Positions 21,932-35,351 of a stretch of 64,000 nucleotides of DNA are shown piece after piece (position 1 is the first letter of the stretch; every line of letters starts with the position of its first letter). A model generated the notes under the pieces. The model searched no databases. It worked only from the letters and a program-made list of their open reading frames with translations, and was not told the DNA's origin. The position numbers were made by a program, and so were the translations under genes. The stretch is from Ophiosphaerella korrae (taxonomy: Eukaryota; Ascomycota; Dothideomycetes; Pleosporales; Phaeosphaeriaceae), in the NCBI GenBank assembly GCA_028456385.1, contig JALNQF010000151.1, forward strand, positions 43,831 to 107,830, written 5' to 3'.

Positions 21932-23445
21932 GATGATGGATGTGATACGGTGTGGAATTAAAAGATGTATTGAGTGAGGCTGGAAGCGGATGGATAAAGT
22001 TGGATGCTTGATTGATTGATTGACTGGTTGATGGTGGAGGGAGAAGGCAAAGAGGAATGCAAGGCCAGCTATATAGCTGTACACAGAGGGCTGGGGCAGC
22101 ATCATAGTTGGTAGGTGCGCACTGGCCTCCCATTGACAGGGGGCGCTTGTGTTTCGGACACGCACGGACGCCAAACAGGGAAGTGTGGAAGCGATCAAGC
22201 ATTTCAACCAAGGCACGGAGGCTGCGACCAAGGCATTGCTGGCATGCATGATTTGGTGATCGCTCGCTCAACACTATTGTCAATATCCAGCCTCCAATGG
22301 CTGGCTATCCAATATCCCGCCATCACCATTAGCCCGCCGCCCAATTTCTCTGCGTGCGTTGTGCCTCCGACTCCAACCACCCAGCACCCTTTTCACGGTG
22401 CCACGCAATACTGCTCCACCACCGCCGCCGCCGCCACTCGCCTTTGCTATCTTATCGGCCGGACGCTACGGGAGCTTTGCCCAGCAACGCAGGGGCTGGC
22501 CAATCACGCCGCCCGCCAGCCTCGATCTACAGACGCCACTCCTTCGGCTCAAACAATGCCTAGCCACCGTCCTGCCCCAGCACCGGCCCCTCTAAAAATT
22601 TGGTGGTCCACTGCGCCCACCCTACTATGAATAGACAAACCACGGCCAAATGATCGATGTGCAACGTAACCATCGACACCCTCCTCAACAGCACCACCAC
22701 ACTACCTGCAAACCTTGGTTCATGCCACCGCTGGTCAGCATTAGCGACGCGTAACCGCCGGCCATCTGAATCTCATGTTGTTGGCGTGCTTGTTCCCTTG
22801 CATGGCGAGATCTCGTGCACGCATGCACCTCTCTTGCCGTCATGTGATTGCTCACGCCATTTATCCCACGTAGGTACAGATGAAATTCAATTGCCGTGCC
22901 TGCTCTCGATAGATTGCTTTTCTGTATAGCTTGTCGCACAAGTTACCACGGTCCTTTGCGCCCCAGTCCTTGCTCGCCGAACCACCATGAATGACGTCGT
23001 TTCTCCCTCTCCCTGGCCTGCTCTGTTTCAGAACATTGCGCAGATCGTCCAGAGGGTGGCGAGGTTGGCATGGCAATTTTTTTTTACCGTTTGCTGTTTA
23101 GTCCAATTTGCCAGTGAGGCTGGGGCGGCGAGGCTGGGCGATGCAGCTGTTGGGAAACCGTTGTTACATTCGCTCATTGAGTAGGCCACTTAGCATCAAG
23201 TCCAGATGCCACCTGCAGCATGTAGGACAACCCAATTTTTTGCCAACGTCCACGTACTCTACCCCATCAACTGTCCGCACTCACATTCAAGCAAGGCAAC
23301 TAGAATAGTGCATTTTCCATCTTGGATAGCATGACTGCTTTCTGCATTAGACACTACCGAAATGCCTGCCTACGCTAACCCCACAGTCCCAGGCCAGCTG
23401 CTCCATAGGTCGTCGCTATTAGAAACAACATCGTCAAATCAATCA
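21932..23445. other. Intergenic upstream of the PIR-motif gene
   Basis: 1.5 kb between the PIR-motif gene start and the phosphate transporter stop. It contains a CCG/CCA-rich stretch (22415-22445) and only short unsupported ORFs. Nothing further was recognised beyond the TATA-like site. Confidence 0.4.
22069..22076 (-). promoter_or_regulatory. TATA-like box of the PIR-motif gene
   Basis: CTATATAG about 140 bp upstream of the PIR-motif gene ATG, followed by pyrimidine-rich sequence and a long A/C-rich leader. This resembles promoters of strongly expressed fungal wall-protein genes. Confidence 0.5.
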
Positions 23446-25571
23446 CTACTTTTTCTCATCAACCACACTACCGCTACTACCAGTGTCGCTCACCTCAACC
23501 GACCTCTCCTTTGGTACCATCATCGGCTGTGCACTCGATAAAGGCATGCCACTTGTTGTGCGCTTGAAATAATTATGCACATCCGCACCTAGCTCTTCAT
23601 CCACATCGCCCTCCCAGCCGTGTTTCTCAGAGAATTTCGACTGCTGACGCTCAGCCCACTCGGCGCGCATCTCCTGGATCTTCATCTCAAAGTCCTTGGC
23701 TGCATCGTAGCCCTTGTGTTGGCCACGGAAGCGCTCCCACCAGGAAAGATGCTTCCAGTGGATTGCGATACCGTGGTAGTCGTGCTCCTTGCCTGCGCGA
23801 ATAAATGCCCAGCGGCGCTCCTGCTCCTTGAGATCAAGGCCGGTGGTGTCGGGGAGGAAGAGCCATGTTAGAAGTGCGCCAGCGAGGCCGAACCAGGGAA
23901 CAAAGTAGAACTTCATCTGTGTGTCGATGTAGTTGTAAAGCACAGAGGCGAGTAGTGCTCCTGCTTTGCCTGCAGCAGCAGAGAAACCGTGGGCAGTAGC
24001 ACGAACAGGCGTGGGAAAGACTTCAGCAGCTACAAGGAAAGTGACGCTGTTGGGCCCAAACTGGTTGAAAAAAGATGACAAGAAGTACATGGCCTGGAAG
24101 GCATGAATATTCTCCTTTCTAGTGAAGAATTCGTAGGCAAAAGCAGGGATGACGAAGAGAATGAAGTCGGCCATGAAGCCAATAATCATCATCCATTTGC
24201 GGCCGTAGAGTTTGTTGTCAATAAGCAGAGACGCAAGGTAGTATCCACAGAGGGAAACACCAACGTTGACCAAATTATATAGCCAGCCAGTCATGACAGA
24301 CTTGTTGCCGGGGGTAAGGACTTCAATGAACTCACTCTGGAAGAGTTTGTTTCCGTAGAAGAAGACATCGTTGGCGAACCATGTGCCAGCAGTAGCTAGT
24401 AACCGGGGTCCAAAGTAAGTAAATGTAAGCTTGAGGGAGGCCACATCATAACCAGTGACGTTGGCCTTCTTCTTCGAAATCATCAGCTGCTTAGATGCAG
24501 ACTTCATCTTGTAGTAACGGAAGTACACTAGCCAAAGCGTACCCGCGGCCGGGATAGCAAAAGACACGCGGTAGGTCCACTGAGCTACTTTCTTAGAGTA
24601 GGGCGGATTTGAGCCAGAATGGAAGATGAGAAGCAATATGATAAGGATGACCTGGTTGAAGAATTGACCCCAACCCTGCATCAAGAAGGCAGCCGTGACC
24701 TTGCGACCACGGTGCAATCGATCATCCTTGGTCGAAACCTTTCCAGAACCAACGGCGTTTTCCATGCCGGCTGTGGCTGTCATAGGGTATTCACCACCGA
24801 CGCCGATGCCATAGAAGAAAAGGGCCCAGACGTAGCAAATGACCCAGCCATTTTGGGTGATGCCCCATGCTGCGGTCAGCATAAGAAGGCCGAGAAACAT
24901 GATGACCGCGTCCTGAATGAGACCGTGGCGACGGCCCAGCCAGTCACCAATAACACCGACAAGGATTTGGCCTACGCATGTTAGTTTTACATATTGGTCG
25001 TTAGAAACCCATTGTTACCCACCAACAATAATACCACAAATCTCAAGGTAATCGATGGCTTGCGTCCAGATCTTGTCACAGACCTGGAACGATTTCCAAC
25101 ATCTAGGAAAAGACGCCTGAAGAAGGGGCCTCACATTTCCAATGGAGAAGAGCACATATCTACACAGGTTAGTATTTGCTCGTGTAAAAGTAAGATGACA
25201 ACGCACCCTTCCAAGCCCAAACCAGCACCAGGAATCACACAGGTGCGAATGTAATGTCTGAAGGGCTCGAGCGGGTCCTTCTTGAACATTTGCCAGAAGA
25301 AGCTAGCCTCTTCTTTGGCCTCCTTTATATCGACAGCAGTGACGAACTTGACGCGTTGACCAAATGGCATATCAGCCCAGTACTTTCCCGTCTCATCGTA
25401 GAGGTCGTCAGGATGAAGAAGTGCATGGAATACGCTCTGCTCGTTCTCGTTCATATCTTGTCGAATATCGATATCTTGTGTAGCAACGTGGTGGCCAGTC
25501 CTGTTGGGGCCATGTGGAGCAGCAATGCCATAGTCTCGTAGGGACGCCGTGTCAGCAGGTTGGGAGGCCAT
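23446..25571 (-). CDS. Inorganic phosphate transporter, PHO84-type MFS permease
   Basis: Major facilitator superfamily proton:phosphate symporter of the plasma membrane. Three exons, 25571-25207, 25159-25023 and 24971-23446 (introns 47 and 51 bp, GT-AG), give 675 aa. The intron positions restore family blocks: GAGLGLEGYVLFSIGN at the first helix and IIVGQILVGVIGDWLGRR, with the GxxGDxxGRR motif of MFS loop 2-3. Later signatures are GVGGEYPMTAT, a large central cytosolic loop, and PTPVRATAHGFSAA before helix 10-11. The 120-residue N-terminal cytosolic extension and the 100-residue charged C-tail lengthen it beyond yeast Pho84. Control by phosphate starvation is expected for the family but no binding site was identified. 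Confidence 0.92.
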
Positions 25572-27626
25572 GACTGGCAGGAACGACTGTTGTGTTCAGA
25601 GTCCTTGGAAGAGCCGGGGAAACAGAAATGCAATGGCCACGACTACGACTTATAAGTTTTCCTGGACGCTGCTCGATTTCTGTAGCTCGGACGCGCTAGC
25701 AGCCAACGGCGACTGATACTAGCGGGCAGCGATGACGTTGGCGATGGTAGACCCTGGTGTTAGGGGTAACCTGCACAAAACTATCCCAACTGTGCTGCAG
25801 ATCGACTGCACGTCCTACGTACACTCTTCTGAGTGGCTAGAAATATCGTGATGGCTTGAGATGACAGATGATAGTGATAGCACACGACACTGCCGGGGGA
25901 TCCGGCACGACAGCGATATACCTCCGAGGCAATGGCTCCAAAGTGTGTATGTGTGTGGGTGGGTGAAAGTGTTCAATGACTGACGCACGAGAAGTGAGAA
26001 GGCGCACAGCTAGATATGCCGTAGCAGCGCAAGTGTAATGATATGATGCAAGCACACAGCAATGGCGCAAGCAGAACGAGACGAAGCTGCCCATTCTCCC
26101 GACCAGACATTTGCAGGATTATATACCAAAAAAGAAACAAGCTCGCAAGGACTTCTAGCGTATATACCGTCGCACCCGGCCGCAATTGGCGAAGGGTAAT
26201 AGCAAAAGGTTTTTGCACGCCCCACCCATTTCGGGCAACAGAGCACGCGACACCGACATCCCACCCTCCGTGCAGCTTCTACTCGCTCGCCCTAACCCAA
26301 TCCCGCCTCATATGAATACAGCCCTCCCTGTCCATGCCCCATGGCGCGCATCCGCCTCGGCTACGACCCTGAAGCCGTTGCTCTTCCCTAGATCCTCTTG
26401 CGCCCGTCGTCCTCACAAGCACCTTATCAAAGGCCAAGCACGCGTAGGGCTAACACAAGCCTAACCAAGCACTCCCGGGCAAAAGTATGGCGCTCAATCC
26501 CCTATCCGTGGCGTCAACGCCGCGCATCTTCGCCATTGCGCATGGGGGCCATCGAAAGGCTCTCCGCAAAGACATGTCATCTTGCAGCCAATCACGTCCG
26601 CCTGTCAAAAACGTGCTGGATCAACTGGCCAGAAGCACGCGGTTGGTCTAGCCAAGCAAGGCTGTGCGTGGGCCGAGGTGGGGGGGGGGGGCTAGTTGTT
26701 TCGCTTCGGGTTGCTTGACGTGCACACAACAACCTTGTTGCGTCTGCTGTGAAGAACGGCAAGTGACATCGCGTGAGTTTATCTCCGCAATATATTTACC
26801 AATAGCGAAATAGCGGGGGTCGTGCTATTGCGCATGAAGTCCGGTGGTGGGGAGGTTTGCTTGGCTTTTTCTTGGGACGGGGTGGTATGTACGGGCGGAG
26901 GTGCTTGAGAAGGAATCTCCCAACAACAACGGGGCTTGAGCATGCTTATTTCCGAGATTGCTCTTGGGTTTGTATCCGCTGGTTGTCTGTTTTCTGCAGA
27001 TGAAACACGGAACCGAGAATAACCGTTGGTCGCTGCTGCATAGCCCTGCTTTTGACTAACAGTTCTACCTTGACTTACACTTGGCAAATCTCTACAAAGG
27101 TAGGTTCATGGTTCATGGTTCACGGTTCACGGTAAAGAGATACCTAGTAAAAAACAACTTAGTAATCTTTATATCGTTATATAACATGATTTTACATGGC
27201 TGTAATTTACGTGAGGGAGGTACTGTGTTACCTAGAGATTCTAACGGCCACTAAGCTCAGCCACTAAGGCCTGTGGCCTTTGTGAACTAATTGCAACGCC
27301 ATGAACAATTCGTAGTAGTAGCTACTTAGCATATTCAATGACTCTAGGCTCAAGGTCAATATAGGTTCATACCTCATTAAAATCTCAAATCTGACCAAGC
27401 TACATAGGTAGGTAGCTAAGAACATAGGAAGTCAAAGTCAGCCCTAGAGTTCCCTTTCTTCTTTTGGTCTGTCCAGTCAATCATTTAATCTTTTCTGGCT
27501 ACGTCAAATTGTTTGTGTAAAGCAAGCAAAGCAGGTGAATCGTATAGGATAGCTTCCTAGATATATTTATACCACTCATGTCCATCAAATGTAGCTCATA
27601 ATTGCCAAAACCCCTTGATCTACACC
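25572..27626. other. Intergenic, no gene seen
   Basis: About 2 kb upstream of the phosphate transporter. It includes a G-run at 26681-26691 and a GGTTCAY 7-bp tandem repeat (27104-27132). From about 27130 it becomes AT-richer. Short ORFs are unsupported by codon pattern or motifs. Confidence 0.45.
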
Positions 27627-28113
27627 ATGTCCGGCATCAACATTGTCAAGTTCTTCTTCCTCAAAGGAATCAAGCCCAAAAGCCCCAAAGAACTTCAGAA
27701 ACTAACGAGTCTCGCATACCAGAGTGCTCGGGAACACAGCTTCTACCCAAAACAGATTTTGATCCGGTGCGTGGAAACTTCCCCTCCCCTCCCCCTTCTT
27801 CCATGAACATTGAGAATGCTTAACATATCGTCTCCACAGTAGCCGTGGCCATGCCACAACGTGCATCAGCGGTACATTCGGGCCTGACCCAAATGGGAAC
27901 CACTTCACGTTTTGCTACAAAGACAAGAAACAAGTCCTTGCCGGGACACATGTCGCTTGCCATGGGTACACGCCCGCTCCTACAAATTACAGTCTCACTA
28001 AAGCGACTTTTGCTGGTGAAAAACGCGACTCAGTGCGCAAGAAAAACAAGGAGGCTGTGTGGCCTGCTGTGGAAAAGCTCGTGGCTGGGCCTGAAATCGG
28101 GTACCAACACTGA
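27627..28113 (+). CDS. Hypothetical 137-aa protein
   Basis: Two exons, 27627-27766 and 27840-28113, joined across a 73-bp intron (GTGCGT donor, CCACAG acceptor), give 137 aa. The N-terminus is a moderately basic helix (KFFFLKGIKPKSPKEL), not a signal peptide. The second exon has three cysteines in TCISGTF, FCYKDKK and ACHGYT contexts and a lysine-rich stretch before a short C-terminal helix. No family recognised. It stands alone at the boundary between the gene-rich region and the accessory zone. The splice model is supported by the in-frame second exon, but expression is unproven. Confidence 0.55.
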
Positions 28114-28774
28114 GTGAGCAATCTGCTCCCACCATGAACCGGTGATGAATAGTTTTCCACCTTGTGGCACTTGATCAGCGTAGAAGCAACCTCGCTCGCT
28201 GCGTAGAGGGGATACACGATGTAGCGAGACGCTACAAATTCTTTCCAATCCAACAAAGGTAATAAGAGGCTTGAGAGACTAATACCCTCAGGATAGCAAC
28301 TATACAACTATATAGTCTCTTCCTCCATAGTATCCTCCAAGAATATACTGTGATTACCGTGCAATACAACAACTTGCTACGGGCAACGCGCGATTGCCTC
28401 ACTTTGTCCGGCAGTAGGTGCGTCGAAAGTTCATTTATCCTGACGGAAAGTCTATCAAAATATAGCTGAACATATTGTAGTCGTATCCCGAGAGCTGTAC
28501 TTCATTTTTTAAGACGCTTCTATACTTCTGTGCCACTCCAAGTCCGCTGGCTAGAATAGACAGATGAAGGAGATTCGAACACCTGCAACTTATCGCTGCT
28601 GACACTAGCCTTGCACGCATAACTCACATTGAACTGACTGAGCTTTAGGCTCGCTTATAGTGTGACTCGACCCTAAGCCTGCTTATTTCTCCCCTGGCTT
28701 AGTGCGCGCGCGCGTCGTAGTAACCACCACCGTTGCGTTGCTAGATAGAATCATGTTTGATTACATGGTTTATA
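28114..28774. other. Intergenic, AT-rich, no gene seen
   Basis: 660 bp following the hypothetical gene up to the 3' end of the NLR relic. Several CTAT/TATA-rich stretches and a TTCGAA palindrome at 28572-28577 with no foldable tRNA around it. Confidence 0.4.
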
Positions 28775-31400
28775 CTATTCTACCTTCTGCTCATTTAATG
28801 TATCAAGCGATGACTTAGTGAAAGGATGTTGTTCGCCAAGGATATGTTTGCGCAGCTGAACACACGCTTCTAAGAGAGAGAAAGAGGGCTTCCTTGTTGC
28901 GGCTTTGAGACTTTAATGTAAAGGCGAGATTAGCCATACTAATCAGCGTGTCTAGATGCTCCTCTCCAAGCACCCTCTTTCTTGTCTCCATTACTTGCAC
29001 CTCTAGCTCTTCTGCTTCCTTCCACCGCCCTTGATTCCCATATGTCGACGCCAGGTTAACTATGCTAGCCAGCGTATCTGGATGCTCCTCCCCAAGCACC
29101 CTCTTACTTGTCTCCATCACTTGCACCTCTAGCTCGTGCGCCTCATTCCACAGGCCCGCAAGCTTCATTACGAGCCCTACCATCGCTTTACTGCTTAACG
29201 TGTTTGCATGCTCTTCTCCAAGCAGCCTTTTCCTAACCTTCATTGACTTCGCTGATAATTTCTCTACATCACTTATATTACCTTTCTACCACGCATACCA
29301 TGCTGCATTATATAATAGTAGAGCCCACTGTTGGAGAGACTCCTCAAACTTGGGCGGCTGTGACAGCGCTGACTTAGCGTGCGGAAAGAGCGCCTGACAT
29401 TGGGTCTAGTTCTCATATTTGCCTGTCGGAAACGCCGCGCAAAGATGGTTGATGTACTCTTGCTTCCACCTTTCTAGTTGATCCTGCTCTTCCAACCACT
29501 TCCGTGTGGCTAGCTGCATAAGCCCATGCATTCCAAATGTGGTGGCATTAGTAGTGATCCCGATAAATGAGTAATTTCGTAGCGTAAAAATATCCTCTTC
29601 AAACCCCTCAACGCTCACTTCTGAATCAGTAACGTCACTGTCGCCGTCGCTCTCCGTATTGTTTTCGTTGCCATCTTCTACATCTCCATAACTGTTCTTT
29701 GTCCTATTTTGGTTGCGAAAGAGCGCCTCAGGAATCCCCTATCGGTCAAAGAAGCTCATCAATGACAATAGGTCTGCCGCTGACCGCCTTGCCTGGAGTA
29801 TACGATCGAACTAGATTTGCCACGTTATAAGAATAGAGTTCTTAGCTTCTTCGTCTCTCCGAAGATGGCCTCCGTCGTAGTCAAGCAGGCCTGTCCTTTT
29901 CCTGTCGCTCTTTTGGAACTCCTCTAGGTATTGCTGCACCGAGCACCTAGGTGCTCGTTGTCGGATGTATGCTGCGGCCTGCACGAGAGCGAGTGGCATG
30001 AACTCGAGGGACCTTGCTAGCTCAGCAGTGCCGTCCTTGTCTACCTCCTCTCCCAGCTTCTTTCGCAGAAGCTCTAGGCCGCCAGCGTCATCCATAGGCC
30101 AAATGGATAGGATATCGCTCTCCTCCACCAGCTGTAACGCCACGCTCCTCGTCCGACTGGTCACCAGCACCGAGCCGTTCTTGCTCCGGGGCAGATGCGA
30201 CAAGAGAAGCCGTGGGCGAGCGCGATCTCTACTGCTCGCCTATGTCTTTGGCTCATGGCTTGCCATTAAAGTAAGGGCAGCAGCGTCGTCGACATTGTCG
30301 AGGACCAGCAACCACTTGCCGTTCTTCTCGTCGCGGAACCAGTTGTGAACGAGCTTGAAGACGTCTGCTCGCGGATCATTCCGGCCGACTAGCCTAACCT
30401 GGTCGGCGATGTCTCGGTAGCCTTGTTCAATGCGAGCTGCGGTGCTGGCGTGCACCCAGAACACTCACGTTTGCGGAGATTCATCTGCAGTTCGGAAGCA
30501 GTGCTCGATAGCGAGCTGCGACTTTCTGTGCCGGCGTTAGCGACGTGCACTGGCCTAGGACTCTCATGGCTCACCCTACACCGCCCGGGCCCACCAGCGC
30601 TGTGCGCGATGCCGGTACATTACACTTCCCGCGTATCTGATCGAGCAGCGTTCCGCGGTCGACAAATTCGGGGTCGCGGCAGAAGGGAACGGCGCAAAAA
30701 GGGATTGATGGGGTCTCTCGTCTCGTTTGGTGAAAGACGTTAGCTATGGCCGTGAGTTCATTTCCCGGCAAAGGTGGCGACGGGGACACTGTAAATTGTT
30801 AGCTGGACGTCGTTGTAGATGACCCTGCTTTGCTGGATTGAGCAAACCGGACGAGTCATTCACACTCTCCGCTCCTCGCCTTTTCTGTCGCTTCTGTATC
30901 TCCTCTCTCAGCCGCAAAGTCGCGTATTCTTCCCCCTCTCCATATATAAGCGGTAAGAACATCCCGAAGATGCCTAGCAAACAATATACTTTATCCTCTT
31001 TCAGCGTCGTTGCTCGTTTAGCCGCCTATTTCATTCGCTCCTCAATACTCAACTCGGTGGGACGACTTTGACCTCTTAGTACAGCAACAGGAATCCTGGT
31101 GATGTCGTATATTTCTTGCTGCAACGATATCTTACTACCTAACCGCTTGCCCTCTTTAGAGAAGAACTCAACGGTAGCCGGCGCTAAAAGCTCTTGCAAC
31201 GTCCAGCCGCGCGTAAACCATCGACTCCGTCGGAAGGCGTCCTCCCACGTTATACGGCAGGCCGGGGCGTCAGCGACCTCCCCTAGCACACAGACATCCG
31301 ACAGGTATACGTAGCACTTATGTGCTCGCTGGTACCAGCAGAACATAGAGTTAATGGCTGTACTTAGCTCATCATTAGTAGACTTGTCGATGCAAACTTA
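28775..31400 (-). pseudogene. Inactivated HET-NB-ARC-TPR NLR (heterokaryon-incompatibility-type receptor)
   Basis: Remnant of a fungal NOD-like receptor, a family implicated in non-self recognition and programmed cell death. In order on the minus strand: C-terminal half of a HET domain (31400 to about 30840, with WTLQELLAP and GIFGMFLPLIYGEGE), an NB-ARC domain with intron-interrupted P-loop (GPGGVG/KSQLAIEH, about 30595 and 30530) and Walker B region LLVLDNVDD (about 30310), then kinesin-light-chain-like TPR repeats (KRVLGEEHPDTLASI, 29243-28920). Stops interrupt the frame at 31026, 30465, 30240, 29811, 29739, 29406 and 29286, and a CT-repeat near 28872-28885 carries a frameshift. Each stop is explained by one C:G to T:A change in a Gln or Trp codon. 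The N-terminal part of HET is not recognisable. Splice sites in the P-loop intron remain intact. Confidence 0.85.
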
Positions 31401-32699
31401 ACCTATACTTGTGACAACATCGACTTTGTTTAACCGCTTACGCAAGCTGTTAGATTTGAGGGTTACAAATTGATGGATGTGAGTTAAAGTAAGAAAAGAG
31501 TTAATTAATTGATCTCCGTGTCTATATCTCTAGCCCTGCGCTCTATCTATGTATCTGCGATGCAGCGGTCTCGGCTGGGTCTCTCGAGACGGCGGCGAGC
31601 CGGATCCTCAGCACTCAATCTGTTGAGGTGCTAGTTTCTTTGTTGTATCGGTTGCACTAATGCAGTCTATCTCCTTGCATGTAAGGTCCTTTGTTCAATT
31701 CCTTTGTTCAATTCCTTTGTTCGTAAGGGTCGAGGCTGCGATCTTTCAGCTACAGCAGGGTTGGCAGCTTAGCGATCGTCACGCTCGTGCGCCGAGCCAA
31801 TCAGACAGCCGCACTAGCTTAAGCGAGCCAATCGGTAGATTCTAGGTACACCCGGAATCTGTTGCGCCTCTCTGCTAGTAATTATTTCCTAACCTAGTTT
31901 TCTAGCAATGCCTAAAACAAATAGTAGTAATAGACGAGTTTTTTTTTTAGGGGTTTGGAGTATAGGAAGGGAACGTAGGATATAGCGAAGATAGGTTGTA
32001 GATTTATTTGTAAAGAGTTTGAACGCTGTCGATACCAGTTCTAACTTGATTATTTCATCTCTCTTTTATAGCAACATCTATTCAAACCGTAGAGCATTAT
32101 AGTATAAGCGAGGTTGCTGATACGCTATATGTTCTGTGCCCCGATCCGTAGAATAATAAGCCGTGTTAGCTTGTAATTTCTACGTGAAATGCATGCCCGC
32201 GCGAGTGCGACACGCTCCTCCCTGCGCCTGTGCCTCAACCCCGACAAAGGCCCCTGTCGCTATCGTTGCTGGTCACCAAACAACAAAAAATACAGCACAA
32301 TGACTCCACACAGAAATACGCTCTGTAGCGTATATTCCTTGAGGGTGCACGCACATTTCCCAAGCAAGTGTAGGGCTACAGCTCATGTACAGTATATATA
32401 TACAGTTCTACTCAAGATAATCACGGCGTTGATTATTTTTTTGCCCTCATGAAATTATTTAGCGCACTGGAGCAGAGCTACGTCCTGAAACCAGACGCAA
32501 ACCGCACACAAGCGATATTCACGCTTCTTCCAACAAGCTCACAAGGCCGTGTTTTTACTCCTAGAACCGCGCCCAAATCACCTTTCCCAAATATCTTTCG
32601 AGAAGCTTTAGGCCCAGCTCATCTCTTAGTGCCTCCAAAAAGCGAGACAATGACATTTCCTCACAGTCGTGCTAGAAGTACACAATAAACTCCGCACAG
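31401..32699. other. Accessory intergenic with degenerate sequence
   Basis: 1.3 kb with no supportable gene. It contains a 13-bp tandem repeat (CCTTTGTTCAATT, two full copies and a partial third, 31688-31723). An 80-codon plus-strand ORF at 32449-32688 resembles no family I know, and its reverse strand also reads open for stretches. Possibly old repeat debris. Confidence 0.35.
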
Positions 32700-34960
32700 C
32701 TAAACAACCCGCCTAAAAATGTCAAACCACTCCAGCCACATATATTAATGCATTAAAGAAAGGTTCTAGGCTGCTTAAGTAGCTTCTCGCTACTACATAG
32801 GAGTATCTAACATCTTACTTTTTTAGTTTACTAAGAGTTAGGAATTATGCCTCGAGCGAGGTCTCAGCCAATTCGCTTCTACACCTGTATTAGATTATCG
32901 TAAATAGCAAGTAGGGTAGTCTAAGACATGTCTACTAAGAATGCGCTAAAGTCCCTATTAGTCAATATAGCCAAATTACTTGATATTAGCAAAGAGGTAG
33001 CATTAGATGCAAAGCTTAGTTCTATTAGAACAGCTTAATAACCTTGCAGCGCGTCCATTTGCTCCAGCAGGTTTAGTCCGAGCAGGAAATTTAGAGGTAA
33101 GCTTTCCTAACCCTATACAGTTTAGCATAGTAACGAGTAAGCTGCTATATTACTAATTCTAGACCTAGCGCTCCCTCAGCAGTGCGTCTAGCTCTATACA
33201 AAGAGCAGTATTCTCTATTTGTAAGCAAATGTGTTATGTAGCAGCTCTACTCCACTGCGCCAAACAAACCCAAAAAGGTAACCGAGTATTCAACAACGTT
33301 GAATACAGGAGTAGAACAGTATATATTGCCCAAGGGCCCTCGCCCTTGCTTGCGCTTTGCGCAGCTACGGCCTACTGCGGCCTACAGCGTGACAAAATGC
33401 TCTTTTATGTAGTTCGCTCTCTCTTTGTTTATTGCGAATAAAGTAAAGCATTCCCCGCAAATAAACAGCTAATAGGCATTCTAATAGTACTTCCTAACTA
33501 GAATGAGCCTAAAGCCTATAATAATAGTTATCTGAAGATAACTTACAGTAGCTTGCTAAATAGGGACTACGCCTTTGTTTAGCATTTATGCTGCCTTAAT
33601 CGAGACTAAGTTCCGTATATTAGAGGTTCGTGCCTGTGTTTAACGCAAGTATATCTAGCTATTCTTAGAGGCGACTCTGTGTTATTAGGCTGCTAGTTGT
33701 TGTTAGGAGGACAGCCATTCCTATCTCTATTATAGCCACGGTCCCTATCTCCACTATCGCTACCCCTACTATTCCTACATCTACTACGCCTACCTCTATA
33801 ATTACTGCTACTACTAGAGAACTATCTACCTAAACTACTTCTATTTTCAAAGCCTAACGCTTCTTAGCGTATACTAGAGTCTAAGGAGTTTGCATAAAGC
33901 TAGGTTATATGTAACGCTAAGGCTAGGATTAGAGACAAAGAGATAAGTAACTTAAGAGCCTCTATAAACTATATGCGGAGATTAATGTACTCGTAGTATA
34001 GATACTATTTATCTAAGATAAAGGCTGTATCCCTTGTTGTAGTAGACGTCTACTATAATATAATAGCGAGCCTTGTTTCTAGCGTATAGTCGACATAAAA
34101 TACTAGGTGCTATAGAGGTAATAATAAATTCTATATCGTCCTAGGGCTAGGTAGTAGTAGCTATAGTAATTCAAGAACAGTCTTATCTAACAAGTCTAAA
34201 TAACAATTAGAACAGCGAGATATAATAGGCTTATGTGCTTAACTTACATAGACTTAGAATTTACTCTCTAAGGAACAAGGCTCGATACAAACCTCGCTAC
34301 CTTTCGACTAAGGAGACTCTTAAGGCAGTACGATCCTAGTAGTAAATATATTCTACCCTATGTCGATACAACTTAGCTTAAGAGGTACAGGCTGCTGAAT
34401 AGTGCTTATAGACTAAGATACTGTAGGTACCTCTAAGATATTGCCTAAGTTCTAGAAATTCTAAAAAGCTAGCTTAACTACAGGCCCAATTTGTTCCTAT
34501 TAGGTGCCCGAGCTGTATACTATGCTTATAAAATAGGCAAGCAACTATTACCGTGTTATTTTGCCGGTCTAGTGCGCTATAAGAGCCCATATAATCACCA
34601 AAATCATCAGGGGGTTTATTAGGGGGCTCTATAGAATCTTGGAGTACCTGCCGCAGTCTCTTAACGAATAGGGCGGTATATGTTGCTAAAGGTTTACCAC
34701 CGTTTCAGTGATCTAACCCTGAATCTCAGCATTTTCTCTAAGCTTCGGCATACTAAGGACCTAGTAGCGAGATAGAACGAGCGTAGATTTTAGAGTTGGC
34801 CGGGAATGAAGTTAAGGACTCGCGTTTACAGCCTTCGAACTCGAGCCGTTTAGGTACTGAGATACCAGGCGCAAGAAGGACTGCTGCTATAGTATATTAA
34901 GTGCGCTGGTAAGCTGTGCTTGAAGTGTGTAACAATTTTAGTAGGCGGGCTACGAGAGTC
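32700..34960. repeat. Degenerate repeat region, probable mutated transposon debris
   Basis: 2.3 kb of moderately AT-rich sequence dense in TAG/TAA in all frames and enriched in TA dinucleotides, as in RIP-mutated repeats. On the minus strand at 33690-33810 an Arg/Gly/Ser/Asn/Asp-rich stretch reminiscent of a retroelement gag nucleocapsid can be read. Near 34860-35040 a less degraded, cysteine-containing plus-strand stretch appears. No boundary repeats were found, so element class and ends are undetermined. Confidence 0.4.
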
Positions 34961-35351
34961 CTTTATGCACCTCGCTGCTACGGAGGTGTCGTCACAGCTC
35001 GCAGAATTGCGAGCTAGGACGGCAACCCGCCGGGCTGCAGCCTAACAACAACGTTGCCAGGCAGCTCCAACCTGGATAATCCGAGCTGCGATTAGAAGGA
35101 TAACCTGCTACAATTTTTCTCGTATTTTTGGAATATGACGAGTGGCGTTCGCCAGATGATGAGTGGTGTTCGCTAGACGGCAGGTAGTCCTCGCTACACA
35201 CGGATGTCACCCAGCGTCAAACCTTCGAGCGGGCCAGGAAAACCGCCAACTGCATCGCATCTCAGCCAACAACAACATGTCGCATAAATACGGTCAAAGA
35301 ACGACATGTAAACATGCAAACGGATTACCGTGCTTCATCAAATTCGTGACC

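Noticed and set aside
28540..28630. Possible tRNA (TTCGAA T-loop-like sequence)
   Set aside because: Neither strand gives a consistent T-stem plus acceptor stem; the T-stem has a mismatch and no matching 5' acceptor strand was found.
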